From UBA7960 sp964624065 (lineage in GTDB: Bacteria; Bacteroidota; Bacteroidia; Bacteroidales; UBA7960): a stretch of DNA of 64,000 bases. Shown here piece by piece: positions 17,744-26,360 of the stretch. The notes beneath the pieces were generated by a model. The model was not told the DNA's origin. It made no database searches and saw nothing but the letters and a program-made list of their open reading frames with translations. Both the position numbers and the translations under genes were made by a program. The first letter of the stretch is position 1; each line of letters opens with the position of its first letter. The stretch spans positions 151,149-215,148 of the forward strand of contig CAZUWF010000001.1 of the NCBI GenBank assembly GCA_964624065.1, written 5' to 3'.

Positions 17744-18919
17744 TTAAGACAAATTGACTTTTTTCAGCCTATTGAGCCTCCGCCTAATGTTGGCTTCAAC
17801 AACATAATGGTCAATCAGCGGGGCAAATGTGTTCATAAGTAAAATGGCGAGCATCATCCCTTCAGGGTAGCCCGGGTTAAGTACCCTGATGAGTATGGTA
17901 ATGACCCCAATTAGGAATCCATAAATGTACTTTCCAAATGGAGTTTGGGATGCCGAAACGGGATCGGTGGCCATAAATACCGTTCCGAATGCAAAGCCTC
18001 CCATTACCAAATGGTAGTAGGGTGGTAATGCCATAAAATCATTACCCTCAACCGCGAGGAGGTTTATCAACAAACCCATGAATACTCCGCCAGCAACTAC
18101 CGACAGCATTATGCGAAGGCTACCTATACCCGTGGCAACCAGGATAACCGCGCCTATAAGTATTGCAAGCGTTGAGGTTTCGCCAATTGAACCAGGTATT
18201 GTACCTATGAACATTTCGAATAAAGAGGGTAGGTTATGCATCTCATTGGCCGCAACCATTGCCAGCGGGGTTGCCCCCGAAAATCCGTCAATAAGTTGTT
18301 GACCTTGGGCTAAAGAGGTGTCGATCCACACCTCTCCCGAAAGATTGGCGGGATAGGCAAAAAACAAGAAAGCTCTGGCCAACAATGCCGGATTCCAGAT
18401 GTTCATCCCTGTTCCGCCAAAAACTTCCTTTCCGATCAACAGTGCAAAAACCGTGGCCAAAAAAACCATCCACAAAGGTGTTGTTACCGGAACTATCAGG
18501 GGGATGAGCATACCTGACACGAGGAATCCCTCGTTGACCTCGTGGCCTTTAATCTCGGCAATGGTAAATTCTACCGCCAGTCCGCCTGCATAGCTTGCAA
18601 TGATTATCGGAATAACCCTCCACATTCCATACCAAAACTCGGCAAGCATTGTGGCCTCTACGCCAATGGCCTTGAAGTGCTGGAAACCAACGTTCCACAT
18701 CCCGAACAACAATGCTGGCCCCAAGGCTATGATCACGAAAAACATCGAACGTTTCATGTCAATGCTATCGCGAAGGTGGGTTCCACGCTTAGTTACCGCC
18801 CCTTTTACGTAAAAAAAAGTTTGAAAGGCGTCGAAGGTTTGATGAAACCTTTGAAGCTTGCCACCTTTTTCGAAGTTGGGCTTTACCTTTTCTTCAATAA
18901 ATCGAATAAATGCTTTCAA
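17744..18919 (-). CDS. nqrB: Na+-translocating NADH:quinone reductase subunit B
   Basis: A 391-residue integral membrane subunit that carries covalent FMN on Thr217 in DGFSGAT and, in the characterised enzyme, riboflavin and the sodium channel. About ten membrane helices are visible. It ends in the conserved region TDPVSASQT...NPGYPEGMMLAIL...APLIDH, shared with RnfD. The long amphipathic N-terminus before the first helix (residues 1-55) is typical of NqrB. It begins 32 bases after nqrA. Confidence 0.97.
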   Translation of the reverse strand: MKAFIRFIEEKVKPNFEKGGKLQRFHQTFDAFQTFFYVKGAVTKRGTHLRDSIDMKRSMFFVIIALGPALLFGMWNVGFQHFKAIGVEATMLAEFWYGMWRVIPIIIASYAGGLAVEFTIAEIKGHEVNEGFLVSGMLIPLIVPVTTPLWMVFLATVFALLIGKEVFGGTGMNIWNPALLARAFLFFAYPANLSGEVWIDTSLAQGQQLIDGFSGATPLAMVAANEMHNLPSLFEMFIGTIPGSIGETSTLAILIGAVILVATGIGSLRIMLSVVAGGVFMGLLINLLAVEGNDFMALPPYYHLVMGGFAFGTVFMATDPVSASQTPFGKYIYGFLIGVITILIRVLNPGYPEGMMLAILLMNTFAPLIDHYVVEANIRRRLNRLKKVNLS

Positions 18920-18951
18920 AACGACTTGATTTATAGTTATTTTTCTGTTGG

Positions 18952-20313
18952 TTACGCAAATTCTGCCTTTATACTATCCAAACCTTGCCAAATAAGGTCT
19001 TGGATGTCAATTTTTGATGGGCAAACGTACTCGCACAGGGCGAAATCCTCAGGGGCAACCTCGTAAATGCCAAGTTGCTCCATTTTGTCTATATCGTTTA
19101 CCATTATGGCCTTTAACAATTGCATTGGCATTACGTCCATAGGCAAAACTTTCTCGTAAACGCCAGTAAACACAAAGGCTCTTTCACCGCTCCTAATGTT
19201 TGTGTCGTGGCGGTATTTCTTTCTTGGAAATAAAAAAGAGGGAAAGGTTCGTGATAAGCTAAAGCGGTGGAAGTTTGGGGCAATCCAACCGAACATTTGT
19301 GGCTCAAAACCTTCAGGAATTACCGAAATTTGGTTGTGATAAAAACCAAGGAACCCTGAAGGGTTTACCTTTGTGCCAGTTAGAACGTCGCCGCTAATAA
19401 TCCTTTTGACAATTCCAGGCTCTTCAACTAACTTGCCTTCGGTTATGGAGCTGACCTGGGCTCCAAGCTTTGTTTTGAAGTACTGGGGCGACCTTACCTC
19501 GGAGCCCGAGAGGGCCACAACCCTGGACACGTCGTACTGGCCGGTTTCAAACAATCTGCCTATGGTCACAATGTCTTGAATCTCGGCGTACCAAACAACC
19601 TCGCCCTTGTTTATGGGGGAGATATGGTGTATCTGAATCCCAACGTTGCCAGCAGGGTGAGGTCCGGAAAATCGGTGGATCTCTACATTTTTGGCCTCGG
19701 TAAAGGCCGTGGAGCACGTGTTGTTGGAATCAATGGAAAGGTGAACCTTGCCATCTGTGAGTTTGCACAGTACATCCAACCCCGTTTGGAAGTACTTTTC
19801 ATTTCCCTCAACTGCAAAATCAAGATCAAGCGAAAGGGGAGAAGTGGAAAACGCCGAAACAAAAATGCCTCTAGGCTGATTTTTGGGGTTGGCAATTGCA
19901 GAAAAAGGCCTTTGCCTTATGAATGGCCAACAACCGCTTGAAAGCAACTTGTCAATTATTTCTTGACGCGAAAGGGTTGCGGGGTCGGAGGCACCGTAAT
20001 CAATGAAACTGTCATTGTCGTCGGCCTTGACCACAACTTCCAAAATCCTCCTTTTGGCTCCCCTTACAACCTCGTGAAAAACACCGCTTACCGGCGAGGC
20101 AAACAATACCTGTTCGTTGAACTTGTCGCAAAATAAGTGGGTGCCGGCCTTAACTGGGTCTCCCTCTTTTACCAACATTTTTGGAGTTAATCCGTGAAAA
20201 TCGATTGGCCTAATGGCATAAAGGACGGCACGGGGAGCAGGGTTCACAATTTTTTCAGGGCCACCCAACAGTGGAATGTTAAGTCCTTTTCTAATCTTAA
20301 TGATTTTTGACAT
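18952..20313 (-). CDS. nqrA: Na+-translocating NADH:quinone reductase subunit A
   Basis: The 453-residue cytoplasmic subunit that takes part in quinone binding and is peripheral to the membrane. It is recognised by the N-terminus KIRKGLNIPLLGGP, the segment FHGLTPKMLVKEGDPVKAG, and the C-terminal CEYVCPSKIDIQDLIW, which is related to RnfC but lacks its 4Fe-4S cysteine sets. It is the first gene of nqrABCDEF, which reads leftward with short gaps. The ATG at 20313 follows a -7-like box by about 30 bases. Confidence 0.96.
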   Translation of the reverse strand: MSKIIKIRKGLNIPLLGGPEKIVNPAPRAVLYAIRPIDFHGLTPKMLVKEGDPVKAGTHLFCDKFNEQVLFASPVSGVFHEVVRGAKRRILEVVVKADDNDSFIDYGASDPATLSRQEIIDKLLSSGCWPFIRQRPFSAIANPKNQPRGIFVSAFSTSPLSLDLDFAVEGNEKYFQTGLDVLCKLTDGKVHLSIDSNNTCSTAFTEAKNVEIHRFSGPHPAGNVGIQIHHISPINKGEVVWYAEIQDIVTIGRLFETGQYDVSRVVALSGSEVRSPQYFKTKLGAQVSSITEGKLVEEPGIVKRIISGDVLTGTKVNPSGFLGFYHNQISVIPEGFEPQMFGWIAPNFHRFSLSRTFPSFLFPRKKYRHDTNIRSGERAFVFTGVYEKVLPMDVMPMQLLKAIMVNDIDKMEQLGIYEVAPEDFALCEYVCPSKIDIQDLIWQGLDSIKAEFA

Positions 20314-20344
20314 CGTGCTGGGACTGTTTTTGTTAAATTGGCGT

Positions 20345-20381
20345 CAAAATTATTAAAAAAATCCATATAAAGGTACTCAAA
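20345..20381 (-). promoter_or_regulatory. Candidate promoter of the nqr operon
   Basis: On the minus strand TAATTTTG (20352-20345) matches the -7 box and TTTG (20381-20378) lies 25 bases upstream, a little beyond the usual 17-23 spacing. The nqrA start is 31 bases downstream. The -7 box is good and the -33 box uncertain. Confidence 0.4.
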
Positions 20382-20478
20382 TTCCAATGTGGCACGATTA
20401 TGGCGAAATTTAATGGTATCCCGCTTAGGCCGCGATAAATTTGCCTTGTTTTTCCTTCTTTCAAAAAAAGGAAAATTC

Positions 20479-20510
20479 TTGGCAACTAATCGTTTTTATT
20501 TGTAATTTTG
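20479..20510 (+). promoter_or_regulatory. Promoter of the tRNA gene
   Basis: TTG (20479-20481), a 21-base spacer and TAATTTTG (20503-20510) fit the Bacteroidota promoter. The mature tRNA starts 38 bases after the -7 box. A small inverted repeat, TTTTCCTT (20450-20457) with AAGGAAAA (20468-20475), lies just upstream. Confidence 0.6.
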
Positions 20511-20547
20511 CAACCATTAAAAGAGAGGTGCATTTATTGTCCTTTCG

Positions 20548-20624
20548 GGGCCCATAGCTCAGTCGGTTAGAGTAGCTGACTCATAATCAGTTGGTCGTAG
20601 GTTCAAGTCCTACTGGGCCCACCA
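20548..20624 (+). tRNA. tRNA with anticodon CAT (Met or lysidine-type Ile2)
   Basis: The 77 bases form a full cloverleaf. The 7-bp acceptor GGGCCCA pairs with TGGGCCC, then A73 and an encoded CCA. The D arm is AGCTC...GAGT, the anticodon loop has CAT at 20582-20584, and the T loop is GTTCAAGTC. The anticodon stem-loop CTGACTCATAATCAG resembles the E. coli minor tRNA-Ile (CAU, lysidine-modified) more than a typical elongator Met tRNA, but the two cannot be told apart with certainty by eye. It is not an initiator tRNA, because the anticodon stem lacks three consecutive G:C pairs. Confidence 0.93.
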
Positions 20625-20630
20625 GCAATT

Positions 20631-20668
20631 AAGAAGCCACCGGCTATGCAGGTGGCTTCTTGTTTTTT
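20631..20668 (+). terminator. Rho-independent terminator after the tRNA
   Basis: AGAAGCCACC (20632-20641), a 9-base loop and GGTGGCTTCT (20651-20660) form a perfect 10-bp stem followed by TGTTTTTT. It begins within 8 bases of the tRNA 3' end. Confidence 0.9.
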
Positions 20669-20758
20669 ATTTAAAGGTCAATTTTGGTTGGGTTTGTCAG
20701 AAGTTGTTGGTGCAAACAAATTGCCGCTTGGTTTTGTTGAGATTAATATTAGTTTAAT

Positions 20759-21358
20759 ATGAAAGGGATATTAATTCTCGCGGCTTACTTAATTGCTGCA
20801 AGTTGCTCTTACACCCAAAGAAGTCAATGTATGAAGCCAAAAAACGCGATGGTGGGACCAAATGACACCGGCGAATATCCTTTTGTTCGCACAGACAATG
20901 AATGGAAGGAGCTACTCGCTCCCGAGCAATATCGAGTTTTGCGACAATCGGGCACGGAGCGGGCGTTTACCGGCAAGTATTACCGTAAAAAAGATCGCGG
21001 CATTTACTTTAGTGCTGCCTCCGGCCAACCCCTATTTGTTAGTGAAGCAAAGTTTGACTCCGGATGTGGCTGGCCTAGCTTTTTCGAGCCCATTGTTGAA
21101 GGGGTGATCCTTTACCGTGTTGACAAATCCCACGGGATGGTTCGCATTGAAATCATTGATTCATCCAGCGGCTCTCACCTGGGGCACGTTTTTGACGATG
21201 GCCCTCCTCCATCCGGGTTGAGATATTGCCTGAACAGCGCCGCAATGGTTTTCGTGGAGGTTGGCGCGGAATTTCCGCCACTCGTTTCAGATTACTTGGG
21301 AAAGTATGCCTCCGAAGAAGAACGGAAAGCAGTTAAGGAGTTTTTAGGGGGTGAATGA
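20759..21358 (+). CDS. msrB: Peptide-methionine (R)-S-oxide reductase, lipoprotein, zinc-less
   Basis: A 199-residue MsrB that reduces methionine-R-sulfoxide in proteins. The signal AASC (Cys16) marks it as a lipoprotein, so it repairs envelope proteins. The catalytic Cys157 lies in RYCLNSA, and Cys103 in SGCGWPSF is the resolving cysteine. The two CxxC zinc pairs of many MsrB proteins are absent: the sequence is SAASG where CxxCG is expected (before QPLF) and SSSGS before HLGHVFDDG. Family forms without zinc are known. It is separated from the tRNA by a terminator and converges with galE. Confidence 0.93.
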   Translation: MKGILILAAYLIAASCSYTQRSQCMKPKNAMVGPNDTGEYPFVRTDNEWKELLAPEQYRVLRQSGTERAFTGKYYRKKDRGIYFSAASGQPLFVSEAKFDSGCGWPSFFEPIVEGVILYRVDKSHGMVRIEIIDSSSGSHLGHVFDDGPPPSGLRYCLNSAAMVFVEVGAEFPPLVSDYLGKYASEEERKAVKEFLGGE

Positions 21359-21507
21359 TGAAATCTGGAAAGGTTTCAAGCCCGAATTACAAAAAAATGA
21401 ATTTTCAATCTAAAAAAATGGGCAAGGTTGGATCCAAAAAAAAGCAACAATTTCTTAGCTTTATGCTATTACTCATGCGAGTACCAGAAGTATTACGATC
21501 GGTCAAT

Positions 21508-22530
21508 TTACCAATCAGCCAATCTTTTTTCCCACCGCCAGGCTGATTCGAGCATTTCATCAAGGCCGAGTTTGGCGTTCCAGCCCAAAACTTTGTTGGC
21601 TTTTTGACAGTCGGCCCAGACCTTGTCAATGTCGCCGGGGCGACGATTTGTTATCGAATATTTTACCTTTAATTTGTTTACCCGTTCAAAGGTTTTTATT
21701 ACTTCCAACACGCTAAAACCGTTGCCAGTGCCCAGGTTGAAAACGGCTGGGTTTTCCTCGGCCAACCCATTTTCGAGATATTTGATGGCGCTCACGTGTG
21801 CTTCGGCAAGGTCAACAACGTGAATGTAGTCGCGGATTCCGGTGCCATCGGGAGTATGGTAATCGCTGCCAAAGACTTTTAGTTCGGGGCGTTTGCCGGC
21901 CACGGTTTGTGTCAGAAACGGTACTAGGTTATTTGGTGTTCCAAGCGGTAGTTCGCCAATCAAGGCTGAAGGGTGTGCCCCGATGGGGTTGAAGTAGCGC
22001 AACGAAATAGCCTTCAATTTATCACAAGCTGTTTGGTCGGCTATAATTTCTTCACTTATCCGTTTGGTGTTGCCATAAGGCGATGTTGCTTTTTGCAAGG
22101 GGGTATCTTCTGTAACCGGTAGTATGTCGGGCTGGCCGTAAACCGTTGCCGAGGATGAAAAGACAAGATTTTTGCAACCGTGCTTCTCCATAACCTGCAT
22201 GAGGGTAATAAGGCCGGTTATGTTGTTTTGGTAGTACAAAAGTGGCAGTTGCGTTGACTCCCCAACTGCCTTTAGGGCAGCAAAATGAATTGCTCCGAAA
22301 ATGCCCGGATGATTGTCGAAAACATTGCCCAGGGCTTCCTTGTCGCATACATCAACCTCGTAAAATACGGGTGCCACCCCTGTTATCAACTTAATCCTTT
22401 CGACCACTTTTTGATTGGAGTTAGAGAGGTTGTCAACCAGAATCACCTCATATCCCCGCTCCTGCAGGGCCACGCAAGTGTGCGAGCCAATGTAGCCAGT
22501 ACCGCCGGTGACCAATACAGTGTTTTTCAT
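21508..22530 (-). CDS. galE: UDP-glucose 4-epimerase
   Basis: A 340-residue cytoplasmic short-chain dehydrogenase-type enzyme that interconverts UDP-glucose and UDP-galactose with bound NAD. The Rossmann motif GGTGYIGSHT lies at residues 9-18. The catalytic YxxxK pair is Tyr152/Lys156 in PYGNTK, preceded by SSSATVYG. The C-terminal RRPGDIDKVWAD binds UDP-sugar. Length is exactly typical. It stands alone, with a 400-base gap before the divergent TPR gene. GalE supplies UDP-galactose for exopolysaccharide or lipopolysaccharide, in keeping with manC elsewhere in the window. Confidence 0.96.
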   Translation of the reverse strand: MKNTVLVTGGTGYIGSHTCVALQERGYEVILVDNLSNSNQKVVERIKLITGVAPVFYEVDVCDKEALGNVFDNHPGIFGAIHFAALKAVGESTQLPLLYYQNNITGLITLMQVMEKHGCKNLVFSSSATVYGQPDILPVTEDTPLQKATSPYGNTKRISEEIIADQTACDKLKAISLRYFNPIGAHPSALIGELPLGTPNNLVPFLTQTVAGKRPELKVFGSDYHTPDGTGIRDYIHVVDLAEAHVSAIKYLENGLAEENPAVFNLGTGNGFSVLEVIKTFERVNKLKVKYSITNRRPGDIDKVWADCQKANKVLGWNAKLGLDEMLESAWRWEKRLADW

Positions 22531-22871
22531 TTCAATATCTTCTAATTTGACAATTCTTGATCAACTTTTGCAGTGCTAAAAAAAGGATGGCACATTTGAG
22601 GTAAAATTAGCTAAAACACTTCATGAGAGTTTCCTCCAGAGGGCAGCAAGTATTGTGAAAAAATAAAGAAGCTGTGGTGCTAACATTGCTCAAAGTTAAA
22701 CAATAGGTTTCGAAAGGTAAATACCCTTGGTCAACAATTTCCATACTTTCAATTTCATTTTTACTAACCTGCAAAAGTTGAGTTTATTATGGTGCATCAA
22801 AGGTAAAAACAAAAGCCCTACAATTAATTTTACCATCAATAGAAAAGTGAGAGGTGATTACTAACTGATCC

Positions 22872-22893
22872 GCTGGCAATGGTATGTGCCAGC
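22872..22893. repeat. 7-bp inverted repeat upstream of the TPR gene promoter
   Basis: GCTGGCA (22872-22878), 8 bases, then TGCCAGC (22887-22893). It covers the place where the -33 box would lie for the -7 box at 22905, and no TTTG is found there. It may be an operator for a repressor or activator. Confidence 0.5.
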
Positions 22894-22904
22894 AGATTTT
22901 TTCG

Positions 22905-22912
22905 TACCTTTG
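22905..22912 (+). promoter_or_regulatory. -7 box of the TPR gene
   Basis: TACCTTTG followed by C is an exact -7 box. Transcription would start near 22919, which excludes the GTG at 22886 as a start and favours ATG 22934. Confidence 0.5.
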
Positions 22913-22933
22913 CCGCGCAAAAAAAAGTTTTGC

Positions 22934-24388
22934 ATGATGACGGGTTTTACCACTCGCAATTACAAGATGAAAGAACAAAGAGACGAAAATTTCCAAATAC
23001 CATGGCAGGTTAGCAAGTTTGAGGAACTGGAAAATGCCAGCAATTCTATTTACTTCGATGTGGACGATTTCGAGGAAATAGTTGACTACTACGTGTCTAG
23101 GGGGAACTACACTCGTGCCCTCAGAGTTGCTGATTATGCCCTTAAGCTCCATGGCAGTTCCATTCCACTAAGCCTTCGCAAAGCCCAGCTTCTAGCTTCG
23201 CTTAATCGTGAGGACAGGGCTCTTGAATTGCTCGAAGGGCTCGAAAAAGTTGAGTCAGACGAACCTGAAATAATGCTTACCAGGGCTGCCATTTACAGCC
23301 AACAGCAAAAGTTTGACTTGGCTATTGAAGAATACAAAAAGGCTTTGAAAAACAACTATGATCTTGACTACATCCACGTAAACATCGCCTTCGAGTACCA
23401 AAACTTGGGAAATTTTGTCAAAACCCTCGAGCATTTGCAGGCAGCCCTTGAAATAAATCCCGACAACGACCTTGCAATTTATGAGGTTGCTTATTGTTTT
23501 GATCTACTTTCTCTTACAGATGAGAGCATAGAATTTTTCTTGAACTTCGTCAACAAAAATCCTTACAGTATTGAAGCATGGTTCAACCTAGGAGTGAGTT
23601 GCATCAACGCCCACCTTTACGAAAAAGCCCTCGAGGCTCTTGGGTTTTCGCTGGCCATTGACCCCGATCACGAGCCCTCTTGGTTTCACAAAGGTTATGC
23701 CCACAGTTTGCTCGGCAATTACGATGAAGCCCTTGATGCATACCACCAGGCAATTTCCGAAAACGAATCCGATGGGATGAAGTTTTATTACATTGGAGAG
23801 TGTTACGAAAAAAATGGCGATTATCGCAATGCCTCCATAAACTATCACAAGGCAATAAAGTTAGATCCTGCAATAGTTGATGCTTGGATGGGTATTGGGG
23901 TTTGCGAGTTGGAAACCGGAAACACCCAAAAGGCTGTTAGTTACATCGAACGCGGGTTGGAGTTAGATCCAGACAATCCGGGTTATTTGTGTCTTGCTGG
24001 CGATGCCTACCTTGCCGCCGGCCAAACTCAAATGGGGATTGATGCCTTTGAAAGAGCCATCGTGGCCGATCCCGACGACGAAGAAACTTGGGTTGAATAC
24101 GGCGAGGCCATTTGGAACTCCGGAAACATTAAGGGAGCAATTGAAGTTGCCAAAAGGGGCGTTGAACAACTCACCGATAGCTCCACCCTTAAGTACAGGC
24201 TCGCGGCATACTTGCTTCTTTCGCAAAAGAAAAGCGAAGGCCAATTGGTACTTCAAGAAGCCTTGCAAATTGACAAGCAAGGAGTAAAGGAATTGGTCAA
24301 GACATTTGCCGCCTTGCTTGATGTTGAAGGGTTTTGGGAGGTGATTGATTTGATGGGCGACCAGGAAATAGACTTAGGCTGCAAGTAA
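22934..24388 (+). CDS. Tetratricopeptide repeat protein
   Basis: A 484-residue protein made almost wholly of TPR helices, with repeated stretches such as AWFNLGVSCINAHLYEKALEA and FYYIGECYEKNGDYRNASIN. There is no signal peptide or membrane helix, so a cytoplasmic scaffold is likely. Repeats run from about residue 30 to 430. The first residues are acidic and the tail ends in LMGDQEIDLGCK. The start is ATG 22934 or the in-frame ATG 22967. The promoter excludes the longer frame. A DUF368 gene follows 11 bases later, so the two are co-transcribed. No specific partner can be named. Confidence 0.85.
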   Translation: MMTGFTTRNYKMKEQRDENFQIPWQVSKFEELENASNSIYFDVDDFEEIVDYYVSRGNYTRALRVADYALKLHGSSIPLSLRKAQLLASLNREDRALELLEGLEKVESDEPEIMLTRAAIYSQQQKFDLAIEEYKKALKNNYDLDYIHVNIAFEYQNLGNFVKTLEHLQAALEINPDNDLAIYEVAYCFDLLSLTDESIEFFLNFVNKNPYSIEAWFNLGVSCINAHLYEKALEALGFSLAIDPDHEPSWFHKGYAHSLLGNYDEALDAYHQAISENESDGMKFYYIGECYEKNGDYRNASINYHKAIKLDPAIVDAWMGIGVCELETGNTQKAVSYIERGLELDPDNPGYLCLAGDAYLAAGQTQMGIDAFERAIVADPDDEETWVEYGEAIWNSGNIKGAIEVAKRGVEQLTDSSTLKYRLAAYLLLSQKKSEGQLVLQEALQIDKQGVKELVKTFAALLDVEGFWEVIDLMGDQEIDLGCK

Positions 24389-24399
24389 AATAATATTTT

Positions 24400-25341
24400 A
24401 TGAAAAGAAACCTTGTAGATCACTTTTTGATTTTACTGCGTGGTATGGCAATGGGTGCCGCCGACATTATCCCAGGCGTTTCGGGGGGTACGGTGGCGTT
24501 CATTACTGGCATTTACGAAGAATTGATAAATAGTATCAAGTCAATCAACCTTTCGCTTTTTCGCACCCTTTTCACCAATGGGATTGGTGAGGCCTGGAGG
24601 CAGGTAAACGGTAACTTTTTGATTGCCGTTTTATTGGGTATCCTAACAAGCCTTTTTACCCTTGCCAAGGTACTCACCTACTTGATCTCTAGCTACCCAA
24701 TTTTGGTTTGGGCGTTTTTCTTTGGACTTATAGTTGGTTCGGTGGTTTTTGTCTGGAAAACCATTAAAGACTGGAATTTAACCACCGTTTTGGCAATGCT
24801 GGCCGGAACCTTGGTGGCATTTTACATCACAATTGCGACCCCCGCCACTACCCCCGAGGGATTGATTTTCATATTTTTTTCGGGTGCTATTGCAATTTGC
24901 GCAATGATATTGCCCGGCATTTCTGGAGCATTCATCCTGCTATTGCTCGGAAAGTACCAATATATGCTAACCGCATTGAAAAAATTCCAAGTTGTTGATC
25001 TGTTGGTGTTTGCAGTTGGCTGCGCCGTAGGCATAATCGCTTTTTCGAATGTTATTTCGTGGCTTTTTAGGAAACACCGCAGCACCACGTTGGCATTGCT
25101 TACCGGCTTTATGATTGGGTCGCTCAACAAACTTTGGCCTTGGAAGGAGGTTCTCATAACCCAAATGAACAGCAAGGGCGAGGAGGTTCCAATACTAGAG
25201 AAAAGTGTTCTTCCTAGTTACTTTCAGCAAATTACAGGTGAAAGCTCCATGATTTGGGAGGCCATTATAATATCAATTTTGGGCCTTGCACTGGTTCTTG
25301 GGTTTGACCACATTGCATCGCGAAAAAAAGCAGGGGCCTGA
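24400..25341 (+). CDS. DUF368 membrane protein, polyprenyl-phosphate transporter type
   Basis: A 313-residue polytopic inner-membrane protein. It has the DUF368 signatures RGMAMGAADIIPGVSGGT (residues 10-27) and the related second copy ILPGISGAFILLLLGKY, pointing to an inverted internal repeat. DUF368 proteins (PopT) have been reported to recycle undecaprenyl phosphate across the membrane, alongside DedA-family UptA. That assignment is family knowledge, not shown here. It overlaps aroE by one base and follows the TPR gene. Confidence 0.88.
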   Translation: MKRNLVDHFLILLRGMAMGAADIIPGVSGGTVAFITGIYEELINSIKSINLSLFRTLFTNGIGEAWRQVNGNFLIAVLLGILTSLFTLAKVLTYLISSYPILVWAFFFGLIVGSVVFVWKTIKDWNLTTVLAMLAGTLVAFYITIATPATTPEGLIFIFFSGAIAICAMILPGISGAFILLLLGKYQYMLTALKKFQVVDLLVFAVGCAVGIIAFSNVISWLFRKHRSTTLALLTGFMIGSLNKLWPWKEVLITQMNSKGEEVPILEKSVLPSYFQQITGESSMIWEAIIISILGLALVLGFDHIASRKKAGA

Positions 25342-26096
25342 TGAAGAAAATCTTCGGCTTGGTAGGCTTTCCGCTGGATCACTCTTGGTCCAAGAAATTT
25401 TTTGACCAAAAGTTTGAAAAGGAATGCCTCAACCATACCGTTTATGAAAATTTTCCCATCGAAGAAATTGGCTCCTTCAGAAAACTGATTGATTCCAACA
25501 CAAACATTGTGGGGCTGAACGTTACAATCCCGTACAAGGAAAGGATTATACCCTTTGTTGACGAACTCGACCCAACAGCAAGGGAAGTTGGAGCTGTAAA
25601 TACCATAAAAATTGCAAGGGTTGGTGGCAAAACGACTTTAGTAGGTTACAATACGGATGTTTTTGGATTCGAACAAAGTCTTGCAAACAACGGTGTTAAG
25701 TTAGGATTGGGAGCACTGGTGCTGGGCAATGGCGGAGCATCAAGAGCCGCGCAGTTCGTGCTAAAAAAAAATAATTGCCCCTATGTTGTGGTAAGCCGTA
25801 AACAACTTGGCGAAAACACATTGACCTACTCCCAACTGACCAATCAAACTATATTAGATAACCATCTGATAATTAACACCACTCCTTTAGGAATGTATCC
25901 CAACGTAGATTCGTGCCCCAATATCCCTTACGAGGCAATAAGCGGCAACCACGTTTTGTTTGACTTGGTTTACAATCCCACCGAAACACAATTCTTGAAA
26001 AGGGGTAAGCAGGCCGGGGGTAAGGTAATAAATGGTATGGAAATGCTCCGCTTGCAAGCCTTGGCCGCCTGGGATGTTTGGAATGCGGAACCCTGA
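25341..26096 (+). CDS. aroE: Shikimate dehydrogenase
   Basis: A 251-residue cytoplasmic enzyme that reduces 3-dehydroshikimate to shikimate with NADPH. The N-terminal FPLDHSWSKKFFD and LNVTIPYKE hold the substrate-binding residues, including the catalytic Lys of YKE. The NADP Rossmann loop reads GNGGASRAAQF, and the C-terminal GMEMLRLQA is typical. It is slightly short compared with E. coli AroE (about 270), as is common in Bacteroidota. Its ATG overlaps the DUF368 stop. Confidence 0.94.
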   Translation: MKKIFGLVGFPLDHSWSKKFFDQKFEKECLNHTVYENFPIEEIGSFRKLIDSNTNIVGLNVTIPYKERIIPFVDELDPTAREVGAVNTIKIARVGGKTTLVGYNTDVFGFEQSLANNGVKLGLGALVLGNGGASRAAQFVLKKNNCPYVVVSRKQLGENTLTYSQLTNQTILDNHLIINTTPLGMYPNVDSCPNIPYEAISGNHVLFDLVYNPTETQFLKRGKQAGGKVINGMEMLRLQALAAWDVWNAEP

Positions 26097-26360
26097 GAAA
26101 TTTCCGGTATCGGATAATGAGAGTTCGACAAATTAAAAATTAAATTTACGAATCCGACTTTTTGGCCCTGACGACCATAAGACGTAATTGCGAGCTTAAT
26201 TCTGTGTGCAACAATCAGCAGTTAGGCAAAAGGTGGCAAAAAAACTCGGGAACCAACCTTATGATTAATGCAAGTTGAAAACCAAGAATTTCTTTATGTT
26301 CCGCCACCCAATACTAGCGGCAATTTACATCATCCATCGATCTTAAGGACTTTTAATCTT

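Larger units (their letters stand above)
22531..22933. other. 403-base divergent intergenic region
   Basis: It lies between galE (leftward) and the TPR gene (rightward). It contains a minus-strand -7-like box TACCTTTG (22805-22798), which could serve galE but would give a leader of some 260 bases. It also holds an inverted repeat and the TPR promoter listed separately. No small gene or RNA was recognised. Confidence 0.5.

Noticed and set aside
21355..21546. 63-codon frame overlapping the msrB stop
   Set aside because: It begins with ATGATG over the msrB stop but runs into the 3' end of convergent galE, and its sequence is Lys-rich noise.
22798..22805. Minus-strand TACCTTTG as the galE promoter
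   Set aside because: The nearest TTG-like box is only 15 bases away and the leader would be some 260 bases long. It is not firm enough to list as a feature.
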